A stretch of 64,000 bases of DNA from Scleroderma bovista (taxonomy: Eukaryota > Basidiomycota > Agaricomycetes > Boletales > Sclerodermataceae). The notes under the pieces were generated by a model. The model ran no database searches. It was not told the origin of the DNA and worked only from the letters and a program-made list of their open reading frames with translations. This document shows positions 11,610 to 24,180 of this stretch, one piece after another (within the stretch, counting starts at the first letter, position 1; the number at the start of each line of letters is the position of its first letter). The DNA is taken from the NCBI GenBank assembly GCA_037178675.1, contig JAYMGJ010000152.1, positions 1 through 64,000 of the forward strand. Reading direction: 5' to 3'. The translations under genes and the position numbers were made by a program.

Positions 11610-14600
11610 TCATGCCCTCCTACCGATAAATTCCCTCCACGAGCGCACTTCAGATGGTATCCTGCCTTCTTCATATTTCCTCAATCCACCCTGTGGTATC
11701 TTCTTCTGCAACGCCTCCACCCAAAGTTTCGCACAGCGCGCATTGTTCAAAAGTGGTAATCCAAAGTCCACTGCATTCCTTCTAGCCACGTAATCCTCGT
11801 CCGTGAAACCCTTGCCCCGAGTCTTGGAGAGGTTGATGACACACTGGATATCGTACTCGTCAAACACTTCACGAAGGAGTCGCTTGTCCTTGGTGGGGAA
11901 GAATATCCGTTTGGCGGTAACGTACGGGAGCCCCTTCAAGTAGGCTTCCACATCCAGAGACGAGCAATAGAGCTTAAAGCCGAGATCGACGAGAGTTTTG
12001 GCGATGAATGCCATCTCAGGTTTCGAAGTGTCACCACCTATGAGCACACCAGAGTTAGCGCGGGGCACCTTGAAACCAGTTGTGGAGAGTAAAGAAGCCC
12101 AGTATGCTTCCTGCACGTCTGCACCGAAGCTTGCGACTTCACCAGTGCTAGCCATTTCTGTAGGCACGCGCGATTAGTGTGAATTATGAATAGTTAAGGT
12201 GTCCGAAAACTGACCAACGCCGAGGAAGGGATCGGCACCTCCCAGTCGAGTCCAAGAGAACTGCGCGACCTTGATACAAGTATAATTCCTTTTCTGCGCC
12301 ATAAGATCAATAGGTTCAGGTACGTCCTTGTCCACGATTGCGCATGTAGCCGTTTCAATGAAGTTATGACCCAAAACTTTTGAGACGAAGGGGAAAGAGC
12401 GAGATGCGCGCAGGTTGCACTCGATGACCTTGAGCTCGTCCTGTTCACGTGGCTCAGAAGCAGGCTTCTTGATGATCTGCATGTTGAAAGGTCCGGAGAT
12501 CTCAAAGGCCTTCGCCACTTTTTCTGCGACGGCTTTGAGACGGTTCATATCAGTCTCGGTAAGGGAGAAGGGAGGAAGAACAAGAGTGGCATCGCCAGAA
12601 TGGACACCCGCATTCTCGACGTGTTCGGAAACAGCATGTACGAGGAGTTTGCCCTTGTGTGCCACAGCATCGACATCGATCTCTTGTGCGTTGTCAATAA
12701 ATTTGGTGATGACAACAGGATGAAGGGGAGAGACTGATGCTGCAGCCGAGAGGTTGTATTCGAGAGAAGACTCCTCATATACAACATTCATAGCGGCGCC
12801 AGACAGGACATACGAAGGGCGGATGAGGACGGGATAACTGTAAGGGCTATAATCAGAGGCAAATCTAACTATAAAGACCCGGACCCACCCAACATTCTTT
12901 GCAAATTGTTTAGCAGCCTCCAGTGACGTGACTTCAACCCACTCCGGCTGGTCCACACCGATACTATCCAGGATAGATGAGAACTTGTGACGATCCTCAG
13001 CCGCATCGATCTTAGCAGGATCAGTACCGAGCACATTGACACCGTTGTCCTTCAACCGCAGGGCGATGTTCTGGGGCAATTGACCTAAATTTTGTTTCAA
13101 TGTTATGGATAGGCAATCAAGTAAAACATCGGACACCCACCTCCGACGCTGACGACCACTCCATGAGCCTGCTCAAGCTCATAGATGTCCATAACACGCT
13201 CATAGCCAAGTTCTTCGAAGTACAGTCTGTCAGCTTCATCGAAATCCGTAGACACCGTTTCAGGGTTATAGTTGATCATGACCGTGCGCTTGCCCATGTC
13301 GCGAAGCTTCCTGGCGCAGGTGACAGCACACCAGTCAAACTCCACCGAGGATCCAATGCGGTATACACCACTGCCAAGCACCATGGTCCCATGCTCATCG
13401 AATTCGACATCATGCTCGGATGCGTTGTAGGTGGTGTAGAGATAGTTGGTGTGAGCAGGGTACTCGGCGGCAAGAGTGTCGATCCGCTTGACAAAAGGCG
13501 TGATGCCAAGAGATTTGCGATGCGCCCGGACAGCTTCTTCCGTGCTAGAGACAAGGTCGGAAATCTGCGTATCCGAGAAACCCATGCACTTGGCCTTCTT
13601 CATAAGGTCGTGGTCGATCTTATCCAGTGAACCGAGTGCCTTGATTTCACGGTTGGTCTGGACAATGTTCTCAATCTTGTACAAGTACCACTATAAGAAC
13701 GTGCGTTAGTTACGACTGTTATACCGCAAAATGTGGAAAAGAATCAGGTTACCTTATCAATTTTGGTGAGGTTATATATCTGATCGACCGTGTAGTTCTT
13801 GTTGTACATCGCATGGGCAATTGCAAACAACCTCATGTCTGTCGGTTTTGACAAAGCCTTGTCGAGGTCCTCTGGCTGATAATACGGCTCAAACCCTTTC
13901 CAACGGGGATCAACTTGACGGATAGCCTTCTGCAAGCTCTCTTCGAAGGTACGTCCAATAGCCATGACCTCTCCAACACTCTTCATCGCTGAGCCAACTT
14001 CCCGGTTGACATGTGAAGAAAACTTGGCCAGGTCCCACTTTGGAATCTTTGTTACGATGTAGTCGAGAGAGGGTTCAAAACATGCGGTCGTGGTCTTGGT
14101 CACTGCGTTGGGCAGTTCGGGGAGGGTATGTCCGAGGGCAATTTTGGCAGCAGTGTAAGCAAGGGGGTAGCCAGTAGCCTTCGAAGCAAGGGCACTGGAG
14201 CGACTTAACCTGGACACAGTATGAGGGAATAAAGTACAGTCAACACACCAATAACTTACCGGGCATTAACCTCGATGACGCAGTATTCCTTCGAGAACGG
14301 GTTGAGCGCATATTGAATGTTACATTCACCGACGACACCGAGATGTCTAATGACCTTGAGGGCAGCACTCCGCAACATATGGTATTCATCGTCTGGCAGC
14401 GTTTGAGAAGGTGCAACAACAATGGAGTCACCGGTGTGAGTCCCCAAGGGGTCGAAGTTCTCCATGTTGCAACAGATGATAGTGTTGTCTGCGCCATCAC
14501 GGACCACCTCATATTCTAATTCCTTCCACCCTTTCATGCTGCGCTCAATGAGGACCTGAGGGGAGAGAGACAAACTTTTTGCCGAGAGGTCTCGCAGTTC

Positions 14601-15451
14601 CTCTGCATTGTTGGCGAATCCAGAACCAAGACCACCAAGAGTGAATGCTGACCGCAGGATGACAGGATAACCGATTTTTTCAGCTGCCTCAAGAGCCGCA
14701 GTGACACTGGATACTGCTGTGGACTGGGCGACGGGGATCTCGATTTCTGCAGAATCGTTAGATGACATACGTGACTGTGTGACAGAAACACACCTTTGAG
14801 TGCTTGGACGAAGAGGTCACGGTCTTCAGAGACCTCGAGGGTTCTGATGGGTGTGCCAAGCACCTTGACGCCAAGGCGCTCGAGGATGCCCATCTTGTCG
14901 AGGGCAATACCGACGTTGAGAGCACTCTGGCCACCAAAAGTCAGAAGGATACCATCTGGACGTTCCTTTTCGAGGACATATGCGACGTAATCCGCGGTGA
15001 CTGGGAGGAAGTAGACTTCTGAAGCAAGTTGGTGAGAAGTCTGCCAGGTAGCGATGTTCGGATTGATCAAGACGGCTTCTACGCCCTCTTCACTAAGGGC
15101 CTTGAGCGCTTGCGACCCAGAGTAGTCGAATTCGCCAGCTTGACCAATGCTCAACCCACCACTGCCGACGACAACGACTTTCTTGACGTCGGGGCGAGGA
15201 AGCTTTGGAAGAACTTTGGCAGAAAGTTTTCGGGCGAGTTCTGAAGGGGAGTTAAGGACGTGCTCGCCGTCTTTTGGTATGTACGAGCCCACTGCAGGCT
15301 GGGCAATGGCTCGCAGATATTTTGTAGGAAGGAACGGGCCTGAACGGAAGGTTGTGGAGTGAAATTTACGCGCCCATTGATGATGAGTCCAATTGATGGA
15401 AGAGAGACATTTGGCTGATACGGGTAGTCGAATGGAGGAGGCTGCAAGCAT
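11610..15451 (-). CDS. carbamoyl-phosphate synthase large subunit, arginine-specific, mitochondrial
   Basis: ATP-grasp subunit that makes carbamoyl phosphate from bicarbonate, ammonia (from the small subunit) and two ATP for arginine synthesis. Seven exons: 15451-14794, 14746-14260, 14209-13753, 13690-13141, 13084-12889, 12837-12215 and 12157-11610. They give 1172 residues, the expected length, with introns of 47-62 nt. An Arg/Ser-rich N-terminus ([18 protein letters not shown], then ARKFHSTT) looks like a mitochondrial presequence. The two synthase halves are visible: [36 protein letters not shown] and [20 protein letters not shown] in the first; [28 protein letters not shown] and [14 protein letters not shown] in the second. 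The C-terminal MGS-like regulatory domain contains FKLYCSSLD and [25 protein letters not shown]. There is no ATCase or DHOase fusion, which argues for the arginine enzyme (CPA2 / arg-3 type) over the pyrimidine CAD protein. Confidence 0.96.
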
Positions 15452-15726
15452 GGTGTAGGATGGGCCTGGTTCACAGGTCGATCAGAGAAAACACAAGATC
15501 ACTAAGATAGCTTTTGGGTGCCAGTGAGTCACGGTCCAGTGTTCGAACCTAACCGAAAACTCACTCGTCGCGTGTGTTCTGGGTGAAAATCATGTACGAG
15601 CTCGCACAGGCTCTGGATCAACTCGACGCCGCTGCAGCACAACTGCAGCACGAAATTTTCAAGTGTTGTTATTTTACAAATCAAGAAACTGGCATTTATA
15701 GGTGGATGAAGTCACGTGCACACTAC

Positions 15727-16801
15727 TCATCGATGGCGTTTCCTCTGATCACCCGAATCCTCTTCCATGCGTCGCTTGGGGCTCCCGTTGGTACTGCTAC
15801 GAGGTGTGGTTTGTAGACTCTCTATTACTTCACCCTCAGACTCAGAGCTATAAGGAAAGTCAGAAACCCATCCATGAGTCGCAAGAACCACTCACGCGTA
15901 ATTTTCGTATGGCTCTGGGCTTTGTCCGTTCCGCTCGAATGCCTCGTTGTCCTCCCGCCATTTCTTAACAGTCTCGTCCTTTCGCTCTGACCTCAACCAT
16001 TCCATCCTGAACTTCCTATCCTTCTTGTTCAGTTGCGCTGTCCCATCCCACAACTCCGGTTTCTTCTTCATCTTGAAAAGTAGGAGGACTTCAAGTTTCT
16101 CTCTCACAAGACACGTCTCGCGAAGATCTGGCATCATCTGGTCGACCAGACTTGCTGTCTGATCTAATATATGTTGTGTCTCCCGTATGCGTTCCCACAT
16201 CACGGGTATGTTGTTCACAAGGCCGGTGAATTCCCGAAGAGCGTCGACCACCATATATTCATCGGGTCCATTTTCAACGCGTGCATCGCATTTTGCCTCA
16301 TCTGCTTCAGTACTGTCTTTGTGTTCGCAGGATTGGTTTATCGGGCACGAGCCTGTCGCGGCCTCCGCATCCTGTGGCACAGGGAGTGGCTCTACACCGA
16401 ATATCGGCTGTCCTTGAATGAATGGTGTGCAGGTTGAAGGAACATTTACCTTCATGTGACGCTCCCCCCTGTGGTTGATTCAGGATGCTCGACCTTGACT
16501 TCGATGCCCTCTCCGATACATTCCGCTTCTTGACTGGTGAGCCGGTGTTCGAATCACTACAGTGCCACATAAACATCCACCGCTGGATGAAGAGGATGGA
16601 ACGCACTCGGGTATGGGCACTCCTCCGGGGTACTTCTGGAGAAGTCGGTCAATGATGTCCTCTGTCTTTCCGACTGCACGAACGAGTTCTCTCTGGGCAT
16701 CGAGAAGTTAGTCTCCGCATTGGTACGAGCTTCATGTACTCCACCTTAGCGATGGATTGAATCGTAGCTCGACTAAGCTTGCGTAACTTGGCCCTATCCA
16801 T
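15727..16801 (-). CDS. uncharacterised basidiomycete protein with SAP-like N-terminal motif (copy A)
   Basis: Function unknown. Proposed exons 16801-16745, 16692-16581, 16533-16450, 16412-15896 and 15847-15727 join to 296 residues. The N-terminus reads MDRAKLRKLSRATIQSIAK / RELVRAVGKTEDIIDRLLQK, a SAP-like two-helix pattern (Leu-Ser-Arg ... Gly-Lys ... Ile-Ile ... Leu-Leu). A basic stretch VKKRNVSERASKSRSS follows, then an acidic Cys-containing region, a helical Lys/Glu-rich domain, and a C-terminus ending KRRMEEDSGDQRKRHR. The basic tracts suggest a nuclear protein. One intron (16413-16449) is only 37 nt, the weakest join; the long exon and the last intron are clear. It resembles the gene at 29777-30776 in its first 50 or so residues. 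It lies 275 bp upstream of, and on the same strand as, the CPSase gene. Confidence 0.7.
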
Positions 16802-18690
16802 GGTATGCGTTACGGCGTGTATAACTTGGCACTCAGCGTTTGTTAGCAAGGGAGTTACGACGACAAACTCCCGTTATAAAACAAACCGATGGGTTGAGCG
16901 CAAGCAATAGTTCCGACACAGGCATATGCTGTGTCTCGGGTGGTCAAAGCATTGCATCCGAAGAACAATGCAAGAGAGTGGGCCAGTGGCACCTCGGCTA
17001 TTCTTATTGTGCCGGTTTTGCATGATCTGTGCGTCGATCAACAATACGTTGGTTTGGTCATCCGGTCATTCTCCTATAGCAACCCTAGATCCTCTCGACT
17101 CGAAAGCCGTCTGCGCCGGCAGAACCAATGACCATCTCGGAAAGCCTTTGAAGCACTCGTTGTCACGAACTCCGAACGTCATTGAAGTTGAATTCAAGAA
17201 GGGCGTCTACCGACGATACTGATCATCAGACCCTAGTAGGGACATTCACTGAATGGTGGCGGAATGAACGCATGAAGGTCCGCATTGGTCAATTCAAGAT
17301 CCCTGTTGTGACGCTGCACTTGGATTCACTCCGGGAGTGGTTAGCGTAGAGAGTTGTGGCGGAGTTGCGATGACAGGATCATCGTACAAGATAGTGCTAA
17401 GCAGCGTGAAAATGGAATCTACAGCCAATAACTAATTGGCAAAATAAAATATGACTGAATTTCTTCGACGAATCGCATATGAACTGCACCAATGATTGGA
17501 CTGTACTTTCGGACCACCGGTAAGGGACTGCAGGATATTCTGTAACTTGTTAGGACGGAACGTATGATCCGACCTTAACTGCGTGAGCATCAGACATTTT
17601 CTGTGAACAACACTGCGAGTCAAACAATACCTTGTCAGGTTCGCTATAGTAGTGTTGTCGCGCAGTGCGGCCTGAATCAAGGTTGCAGTGTTCACACATT
17701 CAGTGGATTGCGATCCTCCAACCGCGGTAATAATTAAGTATTTAGAACAATTTCAATACCTAACCATTAATCTGAAGAGGCTTGGCTACTACTGACTTTA
17801 TGAACTTACCAGTCAACTGCTGGCCGGATACGGGTCTTTCTCACACCTACTGCCCCTTCTGAAAGGACGACGTTTATAACAAAGGGGATTACATCTTTGG
17901 AATCGCACTGGGTTGTTCCATACCGCTGAAAGGTCACCCCTTTGACCCGTTGGCACCTCCGCTTGCATGGATATATCCATAAAGACTACGACTGTGCTAG
18001 CTAATTCCAGAGAGCATCCCGACCAACTGGAATGTCGCGCACTACATGCAGGATAGATGAGAGGTTAGAATGCAAGACATGCAGGAAAACGTACTCGAGG
18101 GCCCGAGAGGCCGGTGCTTGGGTAAGTGATCTTGCCATCTTTGGCTTGTATTTGACCCAAAGATCTGATGTTATTCTGTGATCAACTGGCACGTTCCGGT
18201 TTCATAACGCACGAGTGCAACAAATGTTACCCAGGAAAAATCTGTGGCGCTGGCCAAATTAGCGCCTGCTATTTTCTTTGCCGTCCATACCAGGTAGGGA
18301 TGGCCAAAATAACTGGCGGTTTAGAATGTGAGGAAGCAAAGGATACCACTCTCCGTCGAGTGAATGCTGGAAAGATCCCGTGTTGAAGTGAGAAAGGTTG
18401 TCCCTGGGCTTCCCTGGATTGACGAATCTACAAATTAGTGCCAACTATGACTGACCAGTGGATAGTGTTCTAACTTTCTGATTCGGATTCTGGGGTAAGT
18501 GATGATGAATGGTTAAAGTGAATGGGGATGCGCCTCGTAGTCGACCAGCCTGTCATGGGAACTGGTACTGCTCAGCACAGACACTCGTCCACCCACAGAC
18601 ATAGATGAAATGAAAGTCATGAAACCAAATTTAAAGGGTATTTAGTTCGTTGGAGGGATGCAGGGAAGGAGAGTCAGAGAGAGCTACTAA
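16802..18690. other. gene-free flank of the retrotransposon
   Basis: No gene can be supported. The stretch holds the diverged repeat at 17140-17500. Near 18245-18325 a TTGGCC/GGCCAAAAT pair in inverted orientation brackets about 60 nt, which might be a small decayed transposon end. The copia insertion target TATAG ends the interval. Confidence 0.5.
17140..17500 (+). repeat. diverged direct repeat, copy A
   Basis: Read in the same direction, this stretch matches 28860-29190 in a series of blocks: GAAAGCCTTTGAAG, TTGTTGTGACxCT, GAGAGTTGTG, GTGAAAATGGAA and AATTTCTT, followed by a GAACTGCA. Substitutions and indels separate the blocks. Both copies contain an open stretch reading roughly KAFE(A/V)LV..NSE, so the unit may be a remnant of an old coding or transposon sequence. 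It lies upstream of the copy A SAP-like gene. Confidence 0.6.
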
Positions 18691-18695
18691 TATAG
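18691..18695. repeat. target site duplication, left (TATAG)
   Basis: TATAG directly precedes the left LTR and is repeated directly after the right LTR at 26987-26991. A 5-bp duplication is the rule for Ty1/copia integrases. Confidence 0.9.
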
Positions 18696-19152
18696 TGTAG
18701 CAACAAAACTGGGGCAACAGCAACGGGGTAGCGCAAGCGTACCTTTAGTAGCAAGTAGCTGGTTCTTGAAGTTGAGTTGTTTGAAGTAGCGAGTAATGAG
18801 AGAACAGTTGAACTGTATTGAACTTAGGAACTACAGGGAATCCTACAAGGTATATATACCTGTGGTACATGGTCTGTGCGTAGATAAGTATTATTCTAGC
18901 CTGTTTCACCATATTCCCATATGTAGCAGGTGCAGTTTCCATAAACGTAGTTATCTGGAAACGTGCCTGTAACGTGCATCAGCATGTGTTATACACGTGC
19001 CTTGCATGTGATAGTTCCGGCTGTCTTGTGGAGCCGGTCATGTGATCTACCGGTAATCCGGTTGACACTACTCCGAATCACATGTAACTGTGATCTCTGG
19101 AAATCTCCAAGATTAGATTAAGATAAGATATAATCATACTTTCTTGTCGACA
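18696..19152 (-). repeat. 3' LTR of the copia element
   Basis: 457 bp, with TG...CA ends (read on the minus strand TGTCGAC ... GCTACA). By eye it is identical to the right-hand LTR over its whole length. Confidence 0.95.
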
Positions 19153-19163
19153 CTCCTCCTCGC
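19153..19163 (-). promoter_or_regulatory. polypurine tract
   Basis: On the minus strand GCGAGGAGGAG abuts the 3' LTR. This is the expected RNase-H-resistant primer for plus-strand DNA synthesis. Confidence 0.75.
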
Positions 19164-19189
19164 TAAGACTTGAACTCTAGAAGGTTCAG

Positions 19190-22100
19190 TCACGAGCGAT
19201 TGTCTTGGAATTTCTGCCATGTCAGATTCTTCGTCATCATATCAGCTTTCTGCTGATCAGTGGGAACATAGTCAAGCAGGAAAGTATTCTTCTCAACGCA
19301 TTCGCGGAGGAAATAATACTTGATATCGATGTGCTTTGACCGTCCTTCCATTACTGGATTTTGCGCGATATGAATAGCGCCTTTGTTATCTCCGAACATC
19401 ATGAAATGTTGGAGGGAGAGATGACACTCTTGGAAGAGAGATTTGATCCATAGAATCTGTTGTGCGCAGTCGCACATTGACATGTACTCGGCTTCTGTTG
19501 ATGACAGAGCCACAGTTGGTTGTCGGCGAGATCGCCAGCTAACCAAGTCATTGCCAAGAAAGATAGCATAACCGCTTGTTGAATGTCTTGTTTCACTATC
19601 GCCTGCCCAGTCAGAGTCAGAGTAGCAATCCAATGACGAAGCTCCTCCTGTAAAATGAAGTGCGAGATTTGGAGTTGAACCCAAATATTTCACTATGTGA
19701 AGTGCCTTCGAGAGGTGTTCTTCGGTGGGATTTGCCATGAACTGTGACATTTTGATTACGGCAAAAGCGATGTCCGGGCGCATGCCAAGCATAACAAATA
19801 GGAGTGACCCTATAACGGATTGATACCGTTGTCTTGTTGTTGGACTTGCATTGTAATCCTTTGGTGCTGTAGATGGTTGATATCCAGCAGGTAAAGGTGT
19901 ACGGACGTGTTTGACGTTCTCCATTTGAAAGCGTTTAAGTACTTTCAATACGTAGGGATGTTGGTGTAAAACCATTGAGCGTTTGACGCGATTACGAGTG
20001 ATTTGGAATCCAAGGTATTCTTGTACTGGACCCATGTCACGAGCTTCCCATACGTTTAGGAATGCGGTTTTCTTCTTCTTGAGAAGGTTGGCAGAGTTTG
20101 ACATAAGAAGTCCATCATCGACGTAGACGATGAACAGCATGATGCCTGATTTATCTTGGTAGATGTATACTCCAGGATCTGCTTTGGAACGTTTGAAGTT
20201 GAGCTTTAGGAGCGATTTGTGTAGCTCTTTGTTCCATGCTAGTGCGGCTTGCTTCAGGCCATAGAGAGCGCGCAATAGACGATAGACCTTGTTACTTGAA
20301 CCTGGTACTTTGAAACCTTCGGGTTGCTCCATGTAGATTTCTTCATCGAGTCGCCCATATAAGAAGGCAGTCTTGACATCAAGACTTTCAATTTCCCAGT
20401 CGTTTCAACACGCATAAGCCAAGAGCAGTCGTACTGTCTCAAAGCGTGTGACTGGTGAGAAGGTTTCGTCATAGTCTTCACCATAGATTTGTGAAAAGCC
20501 TTTCGCAACCAAGCGGGCTTTAAATCTTCCATCCGATTTCTTTGCGAATACCCAGCGACATTTGACAGGTTTTCGATCTGGCGGACAATCCACCAAAGTC
20601 CATATGTGTCTATCTTCGATAGACTTGATTTCTTCCTTGCATGCCTGTTCCCATTTCTTCTGTTCATCCAATGGATAGTTACGGATATCCTTGAAATGAT
20701 AAGGAATACCCTTGAGCGGCTTTGCTGCCTGCTTCATGATGTAGTTGAGAATATAGTGTTGACCTAGTTGAATCATAGTGTCAACATCAGTGTTTGGAAC
20801 TATGACGTCTTCCATTTCATTCTCGTCTTCATCCATTGATGGTAATGGAACAGCGACGGGGACCTCTTGAGGTTCTGCAGGTGCAGGAGGATTTGGTCTT
20901 GTTTCGACCATGGGTTCTGTTTGAGGAATAGTAGGAACTCCTCTTCCTAAGACCGTTCTGGTCCAATCTCGTTCTCTTGCAATTTCTCGTTCTATATCCA
21001 CTGGATTTCTCTGACCATAGACATTGTCTGGTCTCAGAGGTGGATTACGAACTCGAGGGGGATTGCGACGGATTGGATTGGGTATGTTAGGGATTATGAC
21101 TTCTGGAATTGGAGTGTCTCGGGCTTCTTGATCAAAATCGTGGCCTTCTTAGTCTGGAACGTGGTTCCTCTTGAGGGGGTTCCCATGATTGAGTTCGCCT
21201 ATTAAAAACATAACCGAGTTCTTCTTCCGGATGTCTATTTCCAGAACTAGTTTGACCTCCCTGAGGAACTTGCGAGTCGTTGTCAGCGACTTCCTCTACT
21301 GTAGGTTTAGGGGGGCATTGGGTTGGACCTTGTGGCTTTGTGGTGTCTCCTTTAGAATTATCACCTTTTGTATGACTCTCATTTGGTTGATATGGGTCAA
21401 TGGGTGGAAATTCCAGATCGTCAGGTGGAGGTTGGTGAACGTTATCATCGTTGTTACCTGTTGCTTCTTCTTCAGAAGGATGAATTGGTTCAGGTATATC
21501 GATTTCCTTTTTCAACTTTTCTTCGGGACAATTTGGGAATAAGTTTTCAACGAATGTGGCAGTTGTTTCCACATATATAGATCTGTTGTTCCGCAAGAAG
21601 CGGTAACCTTTTGTTCCTGGTTCATAACCAAGGAATATCATCTCTTCGGCTTTCGGAGTAAGTTTGTCTTTTCGCTTGTCCTTTGGAATGTGGACATAAG
21701 CAAGACATCCGAATACTCGAAGGTAGGATATGTCAGGTTTCTTGTTGAACAGGAGTTCAACTGGTGTCTTCCATCCTATGCGACACATTGGTGTCCTGTT
21801 ATAGACATGGACTGCAGTGTCAAGAGCGAAGTTCCATAGATTCTTCGGTAGACATGCTGCGTGACGCATGGTTTCTTCTTTCTCAAGTAAGGTCCGGTTG
21901 AACCTTTCTGTGCGACCATTTTGTTGTGGATGATCCGAAACGGAGAGTTGTTGTTCTACCCCTTTGGAGGTGAGGAAGGTTTTAAATATGGTTGCCATAA
22001 ATTCTCCTCCTCGATCGGAACGTACTCGTAGGAGTGAATGACCAGTTTGTTTCTCAGCCCAGGTTACCCAGGTAGAGAATGCGGTGGCGGTATCTGACTT

Positions 22101-24164
22101 TAACCGCAAAAGGCAAACTGTGCCATATCCAGAGTAATCATTGATGATCGTGAGACAATACTTGTGTCGATTATATGACAAAACGGGGAACTCGACCAGG
22201 TCGCAGTGCACCATTTCAAGTATTTTGTCTGCTCGTTTATCAGAAGATGGAAAAGACCTTGAGGGCATCTTGCCAATCTGACAATCAGGACAGAGTGGTG
22301 TCGTCGTTGGTATGTCCAATTTCTCAATACCATCGGTAGCGCGAGTAGCATGCCGCATAGTTTGAGGGTTAGGATGACCTAGACGACTATGCCATAGATC
22401 ATAGCTGTTGAATTTATTTGTAACGGTTGCACATTGCACCGTTGAAATGGATTTTATGTCCAAATCCACGAGAAGTCCAAGAGCTCCAGTCTGATGTATC
22501 GGTTTCCCATAAAACCAATGGAGATTGTTCCTTGGAATTAACCTAGTCCCTTCCAAGAAGACTTCATTTCGTGAATCGAAGACACGAGTTATCTTCGCAT
22601 CAGCGTATAGTTTCATCTTGAGTTTCGTGGTAAGCCACTGAAGTGAACAAATATGTCTATCTCCAGATGGAGAATAGTAGACATGTCGAAGATAGATTTG
22701 CTTTTGTACATTGCCAACTTTAGCTTTGAAGGCAACTGTACCTATGCCTAAAAACTGAATTATTTCAGCGCCAGCAGTACCCACATTTATAGGCTTTGGG
22801 AGTTCCTTGTATGTTAGGAAATCATCCATGTATGGAGTGGAATGATCGGTTGCACCGGAATCCATCAACCATAGACCTGTTAAATGTTTATGCTTGGGGC
22901 AGTGAGATTCGGTTTTTTGTCCTGAGTGGGGAGATGTTAAGCAAAGACACCTTTCGTCACTCTCCTTAGAGGTGCACAAGGTATAACAGTCAAAGCTTTC
23001 ATCGTTATATTGGTCACAAACAAAACCGTCATCACGATACTTTATGGTCCCGTCATCGGGAGTCCGTGGTCGCGTAGCCTGTCTACGTGCATAGTCCTCA
23101 TCATCCCTCTTCTTTCTTGCCAGGTCATTACGCACAGAACGTAATACTGACTCTGCAGCAAGTTGGGATGGAGTGAGCATGGACCAGCCTGTCTCAGGAA
23201 TATTAGAGATGGACCCAGCATCGGAATCATCGTCAGAGTCAAGCTCGACGATCTGTGCAGTTTGTTCTGCAGTGTTTTGGCGCTGCTTGCCTTTACCCTT
23301 GTAAGGCTGTTTTCCTTTTCCCTTCTTTCCTCCTCCTTTCCCTTTTCCACCACCCTGATTCTTCAGCGGGAATGTAGAAGGTCCTGCGGCGGCATTAGGA
23401 GTGAACGTCTTTTTATAGTCATCACGGTGATCCGTGGTACTATGACGTCCAGAACACTTCTTGCATCTAGGGCGAGAAGGTCCTGCCTGCGCATTCTGTT
23501 CCTTCTTTATTGTTGGCATTATAGATTTGCTGGACTTCCTGGACCATTCTTCCATTATCTTCAGAAGAACCGCATCAAAGGTAAGGTGTTGAACGCCCGC
23601 AGCAATTTGAGCGGCATTTGGGTTGACCAATAAGGTGGCCAGGAGTGTGGAAGCGAAGCCTTGCCACTCATTCGGTAAGGCGCCAAGAAGAAGCATGGCT
23701 TGAGCGGAGTCGGGGAGAGTGAGGCCATTAGAGGCCAAATAGCCAATCGTGGACTGCATTTGATGTACAGCCGGAGTGGGATCCTGATTCCCTGGAATTA
23801 TCATCCGCGTGAGACGCTTGAACTCAACAAAGACACCGGCAGCGCCAGGAGTCCCATAAGAAGTGTTGAGCGCAGCCCAAACCGTGTGAGGTTGGTTCTC
23901 ATTCATCAGATTCTGTCTGATGAGCGCGGATGTGTAGTACGTGATCGTACCGAGGGCTTTATCCCAATTGACTTCATCAGTCGCTTGTTGCTCGGCGGTT
24001 GCACCAGCCTGTCCAGCAACGACAGCAGGTACTTGATGATGCGCATAGCGCCAGACTCCCATGACTTGCAAGAGCGACTTCATGGCGGACTTCCATTCCA
24101 AGTAATTGGATGCGCCAGTAAGAATGGGTGTGGTCTTCTTCATGTCACCAGTGTTTCCGGACAT
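19190..24164 (-). pseudogene. copia gag-pol polyprotein, interrupted twice
   Basis: Gag should start at the ATG at 24164 (MSGNTGDMKKTTPILTG), 17 nt past the ORF-X stop. A Gag domain is followed by a CCHH knuckle variant (CKKCSGRHSTTDH). Protease LMDSGATDH is near 22.86 kb. The integrase HHCC finger (WHSRLGHP ... CPDC) is near 22.3 kb and the DDE core (IINDYSG, RSDRGGEF, NGRTERFNR) at 22.1-21.9 kb. Reverse transcriptase [19 protein letters not shown] is near 20.55 kb and YVDD near 20.11 kb. RNase H (ALSSTEAEYM, GDNKGAI) runs to 19190. The first frame closes at 21132 just after a TTTT run; the continuation is in another frame that is open for about 700 nt. Then TGA at 20405-20407 interrupts the RT palm (AYAC-stop-NDWEIESLDVKTAF), in the same frame on both sides. 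CGA to TGA would explain it. Neither break lies at a gag/pol boundary, so programmed recoding is unlikely. Confidence 0.93.
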
Positions 24165-24180
24165 AATGATTCTGATATAT

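Noticed and set aside
12415..12723. plus-strand frame inside the CPSase gene
   Set aside because: Antisense shadow of a strongly conserved coding exon.
18745..18942. 65-codon minus-strand frame in both LTRs
   Set aside because: Lies entirely within the LTR and is present only because the two LTRs match; no domain.
21132..21140. programmed frameshift between pol domains
   Set aside because: The shift lies between integrase and RT, not at a gag/pol boundary, and no pseudoknot or known slippery heptamer is evident; mutation or sequencing error is simpler.
23163..23633. 156-codon plus-strand frame in the copia element
   Set aside because: Antisense of gag; no motif and no promoter.
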